10,174 bases of DNA from 2-01-FULL-39-10-A sp964525395 (GCA_964525395.1 CAZGGU010000029.1:1-10174); one strand, 5' to 3'. Counted from the stretch's first letter, positions 1 to 7,004 are shown. The notes: a model not told the origin generated them from the sequence alone. Translations and numbers: made by a program.

Positions 1-1025
1 GTCATTCCTATGATAGATCCAGCGATTACTCTGGCTTCTGCTAATAAATGCTTAGGACATTCTCTAGAAGCTGTTTCAGAGAATTGATCTACCTCAATTA
101 CTCTATTATTTGGTGTAGCTACTAAATAATAAAAAGGACCGTTTTTCACCCCGTGACTTGTTTTTAACCCACGGTAACCTTCAGATAAAGGCCGACCAAT
201 TCTAAACTCAGCTAAGGTAATGCCTTCAGTTATTCTTCTCTGGCCGGGCATGTTTTCTGTAGGGAAGAGTCCTGTATTTTTTGCTCTTTGGAGTAGTTGT
301 GTTAATTCAGTTCTTAAAACAGGCAATCTTCCAGTTGCGGCACTTTCAGCAACTTTATCAAGAATAGAATGTCTATCAGAATATAAATCTAGTGCTGCTT
401 TAGCTTGCTCGATCATTGCAGTCTCAGCCTCTAAATATTCATCATGATTTAATTCAGTCGTGGTAAATTCTTCAATATCCTCAAAATCTGCATCAAGCAC
501 AGTTTCCCTAACTATTTCTCTAACAACTTCTCTCATTTGCTTTCTCTGTTCTAAAAAGGTGAGTGATGTTCTGGCAGTTTCTTCATCGCCTTGTTTAATT
601 AATTCTTCTCCGACCTGATAAATAAGTGAATCAAGGAGGGCTGGTGCATGTTCAATTACTTCTAAATCTGCTGCAAGCCTGAGTGAAGCTGAATCAAAGT
701 CTAAATAATTTCTGTCTGAATGAACGACTCTCTGAACTCTGCCAGTTCTAATTGCACCGTTCGCTTCCAATGTTATTACATGTTCGGCTCTGGAGAAATA
801 TCTGCCTTGTTCAGGCTCCTCGCTGAGCGTAGCATAAACCAAATTATAGTCAGGGATTTGATACCCACCGTTTTTGGGAAATGTACCTTCAAGTTTCGTA
901 ACTGCTAAATCAGCGAGGTATGATCTTAGTGCATTTGCGCCGAATTCAATAGGATTTTCCGTGTCTGGAATTTTAAAACCTTCAAGCTGCGGGACGACTG
1001 GTGTATTTTCTGGACCTAAACTCAT
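1..1025 (-). CDS. Hypothetical soluble protein, C-terminally cut by the window edge
   Basis: Reading the minus strand from the ATG at 1025 gives 341 complete codons with no stop before the window edge, so the C-terminus is missing. The product starts MSLGPENTPVVPQLEG. It has no signal peptide or membrane segment and is acidic. A helical, charged stretch lies around residues 150-200, rich in Arg and Glu (for example QMREVVREIVRETV). I do not recognise the family. A second in-frame ATG lies 13 codons upstream at 1064. The 1025 start is preferred because a strong promoter-like sequence ends exactly 6 nt before it, which would make the mRNA leaderless. The 1064 start has a weak AGG at a suitable distance and its own promoter-like sequence. 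Codon use resembles the neighbours. The uninterrupted reading frame over 1 kb makes a real gene very likely; its function is unknown. Confidence 0.85.
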   Translation of the reverse strand, partial: MSLGPENTPVVPQLEGFKIPDTENPIEFGANALRSYLADLAVTKLEGTFPKNGGYQIPDYNLVYATLSEEPEQGRYFSRAEHVITLEANGAIRTGRVQRVVHSDRNYLDFDSASLRLAADLEVIEHAPALLDSLIYQVGEELIKQGDEETARTSLTFLEQRKQMREVVREIVRETVLDADFEDIEEFTTTELNHDEYLEAETAMIEQAKAALDLYSDRHSILDKVAESAATGRLPVLRTELTQLLQRAKNTGLFPTENMPGQRRITEGITLAEFRIGRPLSEGYRGLKTSHGVKNGPFYYLVATPNNRVIEVDQFSETASRECPKHLLAEARVIAGSIIGM

Positions 1026-1031
1026 GCCTAG

Positions 1032-1060
1032 TTTATAGCACCGAACAATAAGACTGTCAA
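1032..1060 (-). promoter_or_regulatory. Sigma70-like promoter giving a leaderless start at 1025
   Basis: On the minus strand TTGACA (1060-1055), a 17-bp spacer and TATAAA (1037-1032) form a near-consensus promoter. TGC just before the -10 also gives the extended -10 TGn. The -10 is followed by six bases (CTAGGC) and then ATG at 1025, so the predicted transcription start is the A of the start codon. Confidence 0.7.
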
Positions 1061-1075
1061 CCATCTAAATCCTAG

Positions 1076-1104
1076 AGTATAAAAATAATTCGGGAATTAT
1101 TCAA
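1076..1104 (-). promoter_or_regulatory. Second, upstream promoter-like sequence for the partial gene
   Basis: On the minus strand TTGAAT (1104-1099), a 17-bp spacer and TATACT (1081-1076) match the bacterial housekeeping promoter pattern. The -10 ends 11 nt before the in-frame ATG at 1064, so the leader would be about 4-5 nt. With the downstream promoter at 1032-1060, this gives two tandem promoters, each placed for a different in-frame start. Confidence 0.5.
1084..1101. repeat. Perfect 8-bp inverted repeat in a promoter spacer, possible operator or weak terminator
   Basis: AATAATTC, two bases (GG) and GAATTATT form a perfect palindrome lying between the -35 and -10 hexamers of the upstream promoter at 1076-1104. 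On the minus strand it is followed by a short T run (1085-1081). It could therefore also be an AT-rich intrinsic terminator for the GH18 gene transcribed from the right. Its position inside the spacer fits an operator equally well. Confidence 0.35.
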
Positions 1105-1200
1105 ACCTATAGTTGATTGACCGATTTTCAGCTCCTAATGAGTAATTGATCATCTAGGAAAAATCAATGAGCGAAATCGTATTATAGAAGGTCTGTTTTG

Positions 1201-1221
1201 AATTATGAATTATGAATTATG
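1201..1221. repeat. Tandem heptamer repeat (AATTATG) x3
   Basis: Three exact head-to-tail copies of AATTATG sit in the gap between the GH18 stop (1259) and the partial gene. No coding or promoter function is evident. The rest of the 1065-1258 gap is AT-rich, with a lone TATAAT-like -10 on the minus strand near 1177 and nothing else I can assign. Confidence 0.8.
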
Positions 1222-1258
1222 GAAACATCCTTTTAATCTTTATTCAAACTTCGTAATT

Positions 1259-3256
1259 TTAGTTAGATTTTCCGCGGTATTCTTGCAGCCATAGAGTGAA
1301 ATCAGTTTGATCGACAGATCCGTCAGAGTTCATATCTGAAAGAATTATAGATTCTGAGTTTTCTGGGCAAAGAGTTTTATTTCTGGTTTTAAAAATTGAA
1401 CAAGCCAAAAGAATATTATAGTCAAGTAAATTTCTTTCCTGATCATTGTTTAGATCTCCAGTGGAAAGATTAGTTTTAGTGATATTATTTATTTGATCTT
1501 TAGTAAGCTCTGCATCAATACGCTTCGCTAAATATCCTGGGCTCGAGATAAAAATATTATAAATTCCAGATTCTGGAATATTAATTTTTACAGCTCCTTG
1601 GAAAAGTCCTGAGGTTTTATCAAATGTTAGATTTTGAGAAATATTTTTTATGTTTGTGCCGTTGGGTCCTGTGATTTGTAGAGTAATTTTTGCATTAGTT
1701 TTTATAGGAGACATGTTTCCACTGAGAAGATTTGGTACGGTATTCGTTCCTGTCTTTCCAATTCCCTGAAGTCCTACTATTAAATTTAGCGTGGTATTTC
1801 CAGTAGTGGGGATAATAGTAGGTGTAGAAGTTGGTGGTTTAATAGTTGGAGTTTTAGTCGGCGTTTTCGTAGTGGGTGAAGTAGTTCCTCCAGCAGAATC
1901 TATGGGAGGCTTACAGTTCTTGTTAGGTGTAAAAGTTAATTCCTCAAAACCTAGTTTAGGGATTGGTGCAGAAAGCTTAGTTTTGTCACCGAAAACTTCA
2001 TAAATGGCATTCCAAGTTTCCATTGAGCCTTTATCTTGATTAAAAGTCCAAAAGCCAATTCCTGCCAGACCTTTGCTTTTTGCTACTCCGAATTTCGCAA
2101 TTTGTGCCTTTTCATTATCATAATAAACTTGATGCCAACCTTTTTCTTCGCTACTGCAAAGATAATATGAATAGTAGGCAGATTGTTCTTTCATATCATA
2201 TTTATTTTCATAAGCATTTCCTTCAGCTCTAGCGTCATCATAGAGAATCAAACCTCCTCCTGAATTATTTCTTTTCGCAGAATTTAACGAGTTATCTTTC
2301 GTGGACCAGCGATTGGTGTAAAAAGGAAAACCAAGTATTATTTTTTCTGCAGGCAGCTTGGCTAAATATGCGTCTGCAGTATTTCTGTAGGCAGAAATCG
2401 GATTAAAGGAGCCAGCTTTTGAAGATGTGGATTTAGATTTAAAGCTAAAAGACATAACGAAAAATCCATCAACATATTTATTTAATTCTTTAAGATCAAA
2501 TCCCGCTTCAGATTTCGCAGTGGAGGCAAAAGTATCGATAACAATTTCCATTTTTGGGTCGATTTTATCGAGTTCTGTTCTTAAATCTTTAATAAAAAGT
2601 GTAAAGTTATCACGTGATGCAGTTGGAACAGGTTCGAAATCTATATTTACGCCGTCGACTGGAACGGGAGAATTTTTAACTTCACTTATTATTGATGCAA
2701 CCGCTTTTTTACGTCTTGTTTCAGTTGACAGTAAATAATTAACTTCATCAGTTCCGAAGGTCGCGAATCGAGGATGAATTTTAACACCACTTGACCGGGC
2801 GTCTTTAAGAATTTTCTGAAGTCTGGCAGATTTCCATACTTTATATGGAGTATTAGTTTGATTTACGGTTCCATCTTTTTTTAAAGTTAATCCCGCATAA
2901 GCTAGAGTAGTCAGATATGGATACTGTAGATAAGCGGAAGCCTTATCTGAATCTGAATCTACGTACGGATACCAAAGAAATCCATAAACTGTCCCAGTGA
3001 GTTTAGTATTATTTACTGGTGAAAAAGTTGAAGTAGTTTTAGTCGCTCCAGTATCAGCCTGGAAAGTGCTGGAGGTTTGAGTGCTGTTTTCAAGCGTATT
3101 AATTCCTTCAGTGTCAGCGGAAGTACTTTCGCCCAGAACTTCTTTTGGCTTAGTTTCTGGGGATACAGGTTTATTTTGAGCGGAAAGAACGAGTGGAATT
3201 AATAAGACTGCAATTGAGAGAACAGAGAGCGTAAAATTGCGAATAAAAACCTGCAT
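1259..3256 (-). CDS. Secreted GH18 (chitinase-like) glycoside hydrolase with C-terminal dockerin-like domain
   Basis: This 665-residue protein begins with a signal peptide (about residues 1-26: Arg6, then a hydrophobic run ending LVLSAQ), followed by a Ser/Thr-rich stretch to about 85. Residues 88-425 form a GH18 barrel. The catalytic motif is D201-G-V-N-I-D206-F-E208, with E208 as the expected acid. The second Asp of the classic DxxDxDxE is Asn, as in many YaaH/SleL-like members. GIGFWTFNQD near 399-408 matches the last barrel strand. A Pro/Thr linker (about 450-487) leads to a beta-rich module (488-597) and a dockerin-like pair of calcium loops at 600-612 (DLNNDQ...D) and 641-652 (DMNSDGS...D). 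Family knowledge suggests hydrolysis of beta-1,4-linked GlcNAc polymers such as chitin or peptidoglycan; the actual substrate is inferred. It lies 35 bp after the sulfatase gene and appears to have its own promoter. No cohesin partner is visible here. Confidence 0.9.
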   Translation of the reverse strand: MQVFIRNFTLSVLSIAVLLIPLVLSAQNKPVSPETKPKEVLGESTSADTEGINTLENSTQTSSTFQADTGATKTTSTFSPVNNTKLTGTVYGFLWYPYVDSDSDKASAYLQYPYLTTLAYAGLTLKKDGTVNQTNTPYKVWKSARLQKILKDARSSGVKIHPRFATFGTDEVNYLLSTETRRKKAVASIISEVKNSPVPVDGVNIDFEPVPTASRDNFTLFIKDLRTELDKIDPKMEIVIDTFASTAKSEAGFDLKELNKYVDGFFVMSFSFKSKSTSSKAGSFNPISAYRNTADAYLAKLPAEKIILGFPFYTNRWSTKDNSLNSAKRNNSGGGLILYDDARAEGNAYENKYDMKEQSAYYSYYLCSSEEKGWHQVYYDNEKAQIAKFGVAKSKGLAGIGFWTFNQDKGSMETWNAIYEVFGDKTKLSAPIPKLGFEELTFTPNKNCKPPIDSAGGTTSPTTKTPTKTPTIKPPTSTPTIIPTTGNTTLNLIVGLQGIGKTGTNTVPNLLSGNMSPIKTNAKITLQITGPNGTNIKNISQNLTFDKTSGLFQGAVKINIPESGIYNIFISSPGYLAKRIDAELTKDQINNITKTNLSTGDLNNDQERNLLDYNILLACSIFKTRNKTLCPENSESIILSDMNSDGSVDQTDFTLWLQEYRGKSN

Positions 3257-3262
3257 ATTTTA

Positions 3263-3291
3263 AGCATAGGAGAATAAGAATTTGAAGTCAA
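3263..3291 (-). promoter_or_regulatory. Promoter filling the sulfatase-GH18 gap, leaderless start
   Basis: On the minus strand TTGACT (3291-3286) begins directly after the sulfatase TAA (3294-3292). It is followed by a 17-bp spacer and TATGCT (3268-3263). Six bases (TAAAAT) then lead to the GH18 ATG at 3256. The whole 35-bp gap is thus exactly -35, spacer, -10 and discriminator, predicting transcription from the start codon itself. The -10 is only 4 of 6 to consensus. Confidence 0.55.
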
Positions 3292-5532
3292 TTAGTGGTA
3301 TGTGATGATAAGGGTTGGTTTTCCTGAAGATGATTCGCTTGAATATATTACAAGATTATTGGCATTTGTTCCCGTAGATTCAATTACAAAGGAAACATCA
3401 CCTTTTGTTTTTCCGCTTAGTCCCGGAAGAACGTTAATTTCAAATGTAGTTCCAGCAGCGATTGCTCCTGATTTAGTTCCAATAGTCGCTCCTGGAGTAG
3501 GCTTATTTGAGTAGGTAAGCCCTGACTCAGTCCACGAGTTGGTAACATTTTTAACTTCAAGTTTATTAGAGGCTGATACAGCAGAGTCAGCTGAGTTGTT
3601 GGCGTTTAGTTTTAAGACGGCAGAGTCAATAGTTTTTCCTGCAAGATTTGGAAGTGTAAATTTAATATAAGTTGCTGCGTTTGGGGCAGATGCCTTCATA
3701 TTAAGAGTTGTGGAGGCGGCGTAGTTGGAGCTTGAATTATCGCTCCTCACATATGTATCTGATTTAGGATTTAGATTAATGGTGGTTGAAGTTGCTTGTG
3801 CGCTTCCAGGGGTAGGTGTTGGCGTAGCGGTTGGTGCTGTGGAAGGTGTTGGTGTAAGAGTTGGGCTTGTGTTGGGATCAGTTGTAGGCGTTGGAGAGGT
3901 AGGAGTAGTAGTAATTTTAATTGGGGTTACCCCTTTTTCTGCCTTTAATTGAGCCAATTGTGCAGCAAGCTGTGATCTGATTTCGCTGACATTGGAGGGT
4001 GGAGTTCTTTTAGAGTTAGGGCTAAGTAAATTATCTAGCTCACAAGGATCTCCTGGATCTCCGACTTTCCAGTTATAGCAATATCCACCAGACAAATCAT
4101 AAAGTTCTTTTTCACCAGTAGCATATTCGATATAATGCCACATTCCGAGCGGATTCTGTGCAGTTGTGCGGATAGCCCACCACGCAGGGCGAGTGTCAGG
4201 CGCTGCATTAGCTGGTTTTATGGGTTGGCTTTCCAAAATGGCTGTTCTGTAATAAGGATATGGCTGATCTTTTAGAAGAGCAGCGAAAGAGATCCCATCA
4301 GCTTTTGTCTGACCATTCGGAAAAGGTCCCATGGTGCATCCTGCTAATTCGCACCAAGTAACAGGGAAATCAATGTTTGAAAGAACAGTGTCATCTACTC
4401 GGGGAGTTGTTCCTCTTCCAGCAGGCCAAGCAATATAAAGCGGTACATGTGTAACATAAGGTGCAGTTTTAGCTGGAATATTATGCTCTTTAAATCCATA
4501 ACCGTTATCTGCCGATAATACAAACACAGTGTTATTTAGCCTACCTTGGCTTGTAAGTTGAGCAGCAATTCGGCCTACTTGTTCGTCAACTGAGAGAATT
4601 AGTTCACAGTCAGTGACTAGGTTGTATCCAGTTTTTCCTGTTCCCAGATCTCTTACCCATTGAGATTTATCACTCTTATCAAACTCATTAACAGCCGGTG
4701 AATTCCAGGCGGGTATATCTTTACATCTGGGATCTCCGGCGTATTTAGGCTCTACTGTTTGTGGCCCGTGAATAGCATAAGGATTATATTCAAGATAAAT
4801 TTGTTTATCTGCTGGCGAAGCTTTAAGTCTGTCTACAGAATAATCACCAAGCACCTTTGTTGAATAGTCAGATGGTGCAGATCCGTAGTAATTCATGGAG
4901 TTATCTTTATGAATAATATTGTAGTTATAATATTTGCCGTTGTCTGCGTAAATAGCATCAAAAGTAATCCATCCCGGTGGAATTCTTTTACTCAATGGAA
5001 CTTTAGTGTAGTTATTAATATATTTTCCCACAAGCATCGGACGATAATTCACGCTTTTTAGTTCGGTAGCTATTGTGGTAGCAGGATTAAATTTGGTTCC
5101 GTCTAAATCTGCTACTCCGTGGTTTTGGGTATGTTGTCCGGTCATGTTCCCAACTCGACCTGGACAACAAAGAGTTGTCTCTACATAGAAATTTGTAAAA
5201 TTAATTCCTTTAGAAACAATATATTTATAAATGTTCGGGGTTCTTTCTTTTGTAAAAAGCCTCCCATCCATGGGATTTACATCGTCAAGCATGATAATTA
5301 CGATATTGGGTTTAGTGGCGCCTGCTGTTCCAGCTAAAACTTCTTGATCAGTATTTTCTGCGTCTTTTTGGAAAATCTGTTGTTGATTCGCTAGAGTTAC
5401 AGTAATGGGAATTGAGATGAGGAGTATAAAGAAGATTATGATTGTTTCTTTAGAAACATGAGAAAAAGAATGTTTTAAGCTATTTAAGCTAAACTTTCTA
5501 GATACTTTCTCGATGTGATGATTTTCTTCCAT
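3292..5532 (-). CDS. Membrane-anchored formylglycine-dependent sulfatase with C-terminal CBM96/DNRLRE-like domain
   Basis: The 746-residue product has a short basic cytoplasmic N-terminus, one membrane segment (about 30-49) and a type I sulfatase domain from about 74 to 500. The metal-site Asp pair D83-D84 follows NIVIIML. C122-C-P-G-R126 is the CxPxR site whose Cys becomes formylglycine, in an LCCPGR context like N-acetylglucosamine-6-sulfatases. K170 (VGKY), H255 (AIHGP) and D342-N343 (SADNGYGFKEHN) are further active-site positions. A Pro/Thr linker (about 540-578) precedes a beta-rich domain (582-745) with the DNRLRE/CBM96 look (SDTYVRSDNSSSNYAASTTL, then TYIKFTLP). It would hydrolyse sulfate esters outside the cell; the substrate is unknown. 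A formylglycine-generating enzyme is needed but absent from this window. The gene starts 67 bp after rplA with no clear terminator between, so read-through is possible. Confidence 0.9.
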   Translation of the reverse strand: MEENHHIEKVSRKFSLNSLKHSFSHVSKETIIIFFILLISIPITVTLANQQQIFQKDAENTDQEVLAGTAGATKPNIVIIMLDDVNPMDGRLFTKERTPNIYKYIVSKGINFTNFYVETTLCCPGRVGNMTGQHTQNHGVADLDGTKFNPATTIATELKSVNYRPMLVGKYINNYTKVPLSKRIPPGWITFDAIYADNGKYYNYNIIHKDNSMNYYGSAPSDYSTKVLGDYSVDRLKASPADKQIYLEYNPYAIHGPQTVEPKYAGDPRCKDIPAWNSPAVNEFDKSDKSQWVRDLGTGKTGYNLVTDCELILSVDEQVGRIAAQLTSQGRLNNTVFVLSADNGYGFKEHNIPAKTAPYVTHVPLYIAWPAGRGTTPRVDDTVLSNIDFPVTWCELAGCTMGPFPNGQTKADGISFAALLKDQPYPYYRTAILESQPIKPANAAPDTRPAWWAIRTTAQNPLGMWHYIEYATGEKELYDLSGGYCYNWKVGDPGDPCELDNLLSPNSKRTPPSNVSEIRSQLAAQLAQLKAEKGVTPIKITTTPTSPTPTTDPNTSPTLTPTPSTAPTATPTPTPGSAQATSTTINLNPKSDTYVRSDNSSSNYAASTTLNMKASAPNAATYIKFTLPNLAGKTIDSAVLKLNANNSADSAVSASNKLEVKNVTNSWTESGLTYSNKPTPGATIGTKSGAIAAGTTFEINVLPGLSGKTKGDVSFVIESTGTNANNLVIYSSESSSGKPTLIITYH

Positions 5533-5542
5533 AGAAATAAGA

Positions 5543-5551
5543 CCTATATCA
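5543..5551 (-). promoter_or_regulatory. Possible extended -10 element for the sulfatase gene
   Basis: TGATATAGG on the minus strand matches the extended -10 pattern TGnTATAnn and ends 10 nt before the ATG at 5532. There is no good -35 at the right distance. The same 10-nt spacing from an extended -10 to the ATG is seen at the PAP2 gene. The alternative is read-through from the rplK-rplA unit. Confidence 0.3.
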
Positions 5552-5599
5552 AGTATTGAAAATTTTAGAGCCTATTGCAAGTGGGAATTTGACCGAGAA

Positions 5600-6460
5600 C
5601 TAAGCCTGAATGAGGATCGCAGGAGACATTGTGGATTTCAATACTACTTTTCTAATTTTATCTTTTTTAATGGTTTTAAGGATGGTAGTGATATTTTCAG
5701 CTAATGCTTTATCTTCAAATGAAGTTTTTCCAGCGATTAAATGCATAACAGGGAGTTTGGATTCTGTTTTAAAACTCATTTGTCCACCTTGGAATTTTTT
5801 CGCAGCTTCTTCTGGGTTAGATGAAATAGTTCCGTTTTTTGGATTAGGCATAAGTCCTTTAGGTCCGAGAACTCTAGCGACTTTTGCTAATTTAGGCATC
5901 ATTGCTGGCTCTGCAACTAGGATATCGAAATTAACTTTGCCTTTTTCTACTTCAGCGATTATTTCTTCTGAGGCAATAGCGACCCTAACTTCTTTTCCTG
6001 ATCCGTGTGGGAGAACAACTGTTCCTGAAATTCCTGCCTCAGTAGTGTTAATATGGAGTTCAACTGTTTCATCGAACTTAGTCATTTTCACTTTTTTAAG
6101 AAGATCAATTCCGTCAGCAAGGGAATAAGTTTTATTTTTATCAATCTGAATGATTTTCGCTGTATAGTTGGCAGAGCGCTGTTTTACTTTTACGAATTTT
6201 TCTTTTTTAGGTTTTTTAGCTTCTTTTGGAGCTTCTTCAACTGTTTCTACTTGCTCATTGGCTGATTCTTCAATGGGTGACGATGCTTCTGTTGATTCTT
6301 CAGACTCAGCATCAGCAGCTTCGCGAGCCTGTCCGTCATTGTCTGTAAACTCAGCCGCTGACAGACGGGCTTTTTTCTCAGCCTTTTTTACAGCCTTTTT
6401 CTGTGCTTCTAATGCTTCTTGTTCTTCGTCTCCAACTGTTTTTACTCTAATTTTTCCCAT
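5600..6460 (-). CDS. rplA: 50S ribosomal protein L1 with acidic/lysine-rich N-terminal extension
   Basis: L1 binds the 23S rRNA stalk near the E site, moves deacylated tRNA, and in many bacteria represses its own operon by binding the mRNA leader. The L1 fold occupies about residues 95-286. Clear family segments are TVVLPHGSGKEVRVAI, the signature VLGPKGLMPNPKNGT (198-211) and the C-terminal KSTMSP. The protein is 286 residues against roughly 230 normally, because of an extra N-terminal tail of about 90 residues. The tail is basic (KKAVKKAEKK), then acidic (52-80), then basic again (KKPKKEK). The core itself looks short: the stretch between RVAI and NFDI in domain II is about 18 residues shorter than I recall for E. 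coli L1. The start is one base after the rplK stop, implying translational coupling. It ends TAG. rplJ and rplL, the usual next genes, do not follow. Confidence 0.97.
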   Translation of the reverse strand: MGKIRVKTVGDEEQEALEAQKKAVKKAEKKARLSAAEFTDNDGQAREAADAESEESTEASSPIEESANEQVETVEEAPKEAKKPKKEKFVKVKQRSANYTAKIIQIDKNKTYSLADGIDLLKKVKMTKFDETVELHINTTEAGISGTVVLPHGSGKEVRVAIASEEIIAEVEKGKVNFDILVAEPAMMPKLAKVARVLGPKGLMPNPKNGTISSNPEEAAKKFQGGQMSFKTESKLPVMHLIAGKTSFEDKALAENITTILKTIKKDKIRKVVLKSTMSPAILIQA

Positions 6461-6461
6461 A

Positions 6462-6884
6462 TTATTCGACTTTTACTCCCATACTTCTTGCTGTTCCTTT
6501 AACAATAGATACTGCTTGAGGAAGATCTGTAGTGTTTAAATCTTCCATTTTAGTGTTTGCGATTTCTTCTGCTTGTGCCTGGGTAAGGGTAGCTACGAAA
6601 TCTTTTCCTGGTTTTTGAGAGCCTCCGCGACCAATAGCCTTTTTAATTAGTTCAGACATAGGCGGTTTTTTAGTAATGAAAGAGAATGTGCGATCCTCAT
6701 AAACTGTGATAACAGCAGGAATAATATTTCCTTTTTGATCTGCGGTACGCTCGTTAAATGCCTGCACGAATTCCATAATAGGAAGACCGTGAGGTCCAAG
6801 CGCAGTTCCGACAGGTGGCGCTGGTGTAGCAGCTCCTGCAGGAATGTTTATTTTAATTAATGTTTTAATCTTTTTACTTGCCAT
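6462..6884 (-). CDS. rplK: 50S ribosomal protein L11
   Basis: L11 sits at the GTPase-associated centre of the large subunit with 23S rRNA and the L10-L12 stalk. The 140-residue protein has the usual length. The N-terminal domain carries INIPAGAATPAPPVGTALGPHGLPIMEF, with the proline-rich linker segment and ARTADQ-like NERTADQ at 45-50. The C-terminal domain has TVYEDRTFSFITKKPP (60-75), TKMEDLN (111-117) and the terminal GTARSMGVKVE. GPHGLPIMEF differs from the textbook GQAGVNIMGF and resembles variants I associate with CPR bacteria. The ATG at 6884 has no Shine-Dalgarno. It lies 16 nt after a structured leader, and a promoter overlaps the end of nusG, so rplK-rplA can be expressed separately from secE-nusG. 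Confidence 0.98.
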   Translation of the reverse strand: MASKKIKTLIKINIPAGAATPAPPVGTALGPHGLPIMEFVQAFNERTADQKGNIIPAVITVYEDRTFSFITKKPPMSELIKKAIGRGGSQKPGKDFVATLTQAQAEEIANTKMEDLNTTDLPQAVSIVKGTARSMGVKVE

Positions 6885-6900
6885 ATATTTATGTTGAAAT

Positions 6901-6985
6901 TGGGAGTTGGAAGTAGATACGAAGAGCCTAGAAGGCTAAATCTCATCTACTGGTCCATGCGGTCCGATTGAGTCGTGACCTCCCA
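6901..6985 (-). promoter_or_regulatory. Structured rplK leader RNA, candidate ribosomal-protein (L1) operator
   Basis: The 85-nt minus-strand RNA closes with TGGGAG (6985-6980) paired to CTCCCA (6906-6901). Inside are two hairpins. One runs 6980-6961 with arms GGTC-A-CGA and TCG-GACC around a 5-nt loop. The other has outer arms AGTAGAT (6951-6945) and ATCTACT (6918-6912), an asymmetric internal loop, and inner arms AGCCT (6937-6933) and AGGCT (6929-6925) capped by 3 nt. It lies downstream of a promoter at 7005-7034 and 16 nt before the L11 ATG. L1 is known to repress L11-L1 operons by binding such leaders, so an L1 site is the natural guess. I cannot confirm the consensus by eye. Confidence 0.55.
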
Positions 6986-7004
6986 GATATTCAATAAGAA
7001 ACTG

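Noticed and set aside
1790..1890. Short tandem repeats in the GH18 and sulfatase genes as CRISPR-like or mobile repeats
   Set aside because: They encode Pro/Thr linkers between domains, in frame, with irregular units.
5610..6539. Plus-strand open frames opposite rplA, including one of 172 codons
   Set aside because: They mirror conserved L1 and L11 coding sequence on the other strand, and have no recognisable domain or promoter.
6901..6985. A tRNA gene in the nusG-rplK gap
   Set aside because: Length and closed outer stem invite the idea, but there is no proper D arm, anticodon arm, TTCRANNC T loop or 7-bp acceptor stem.
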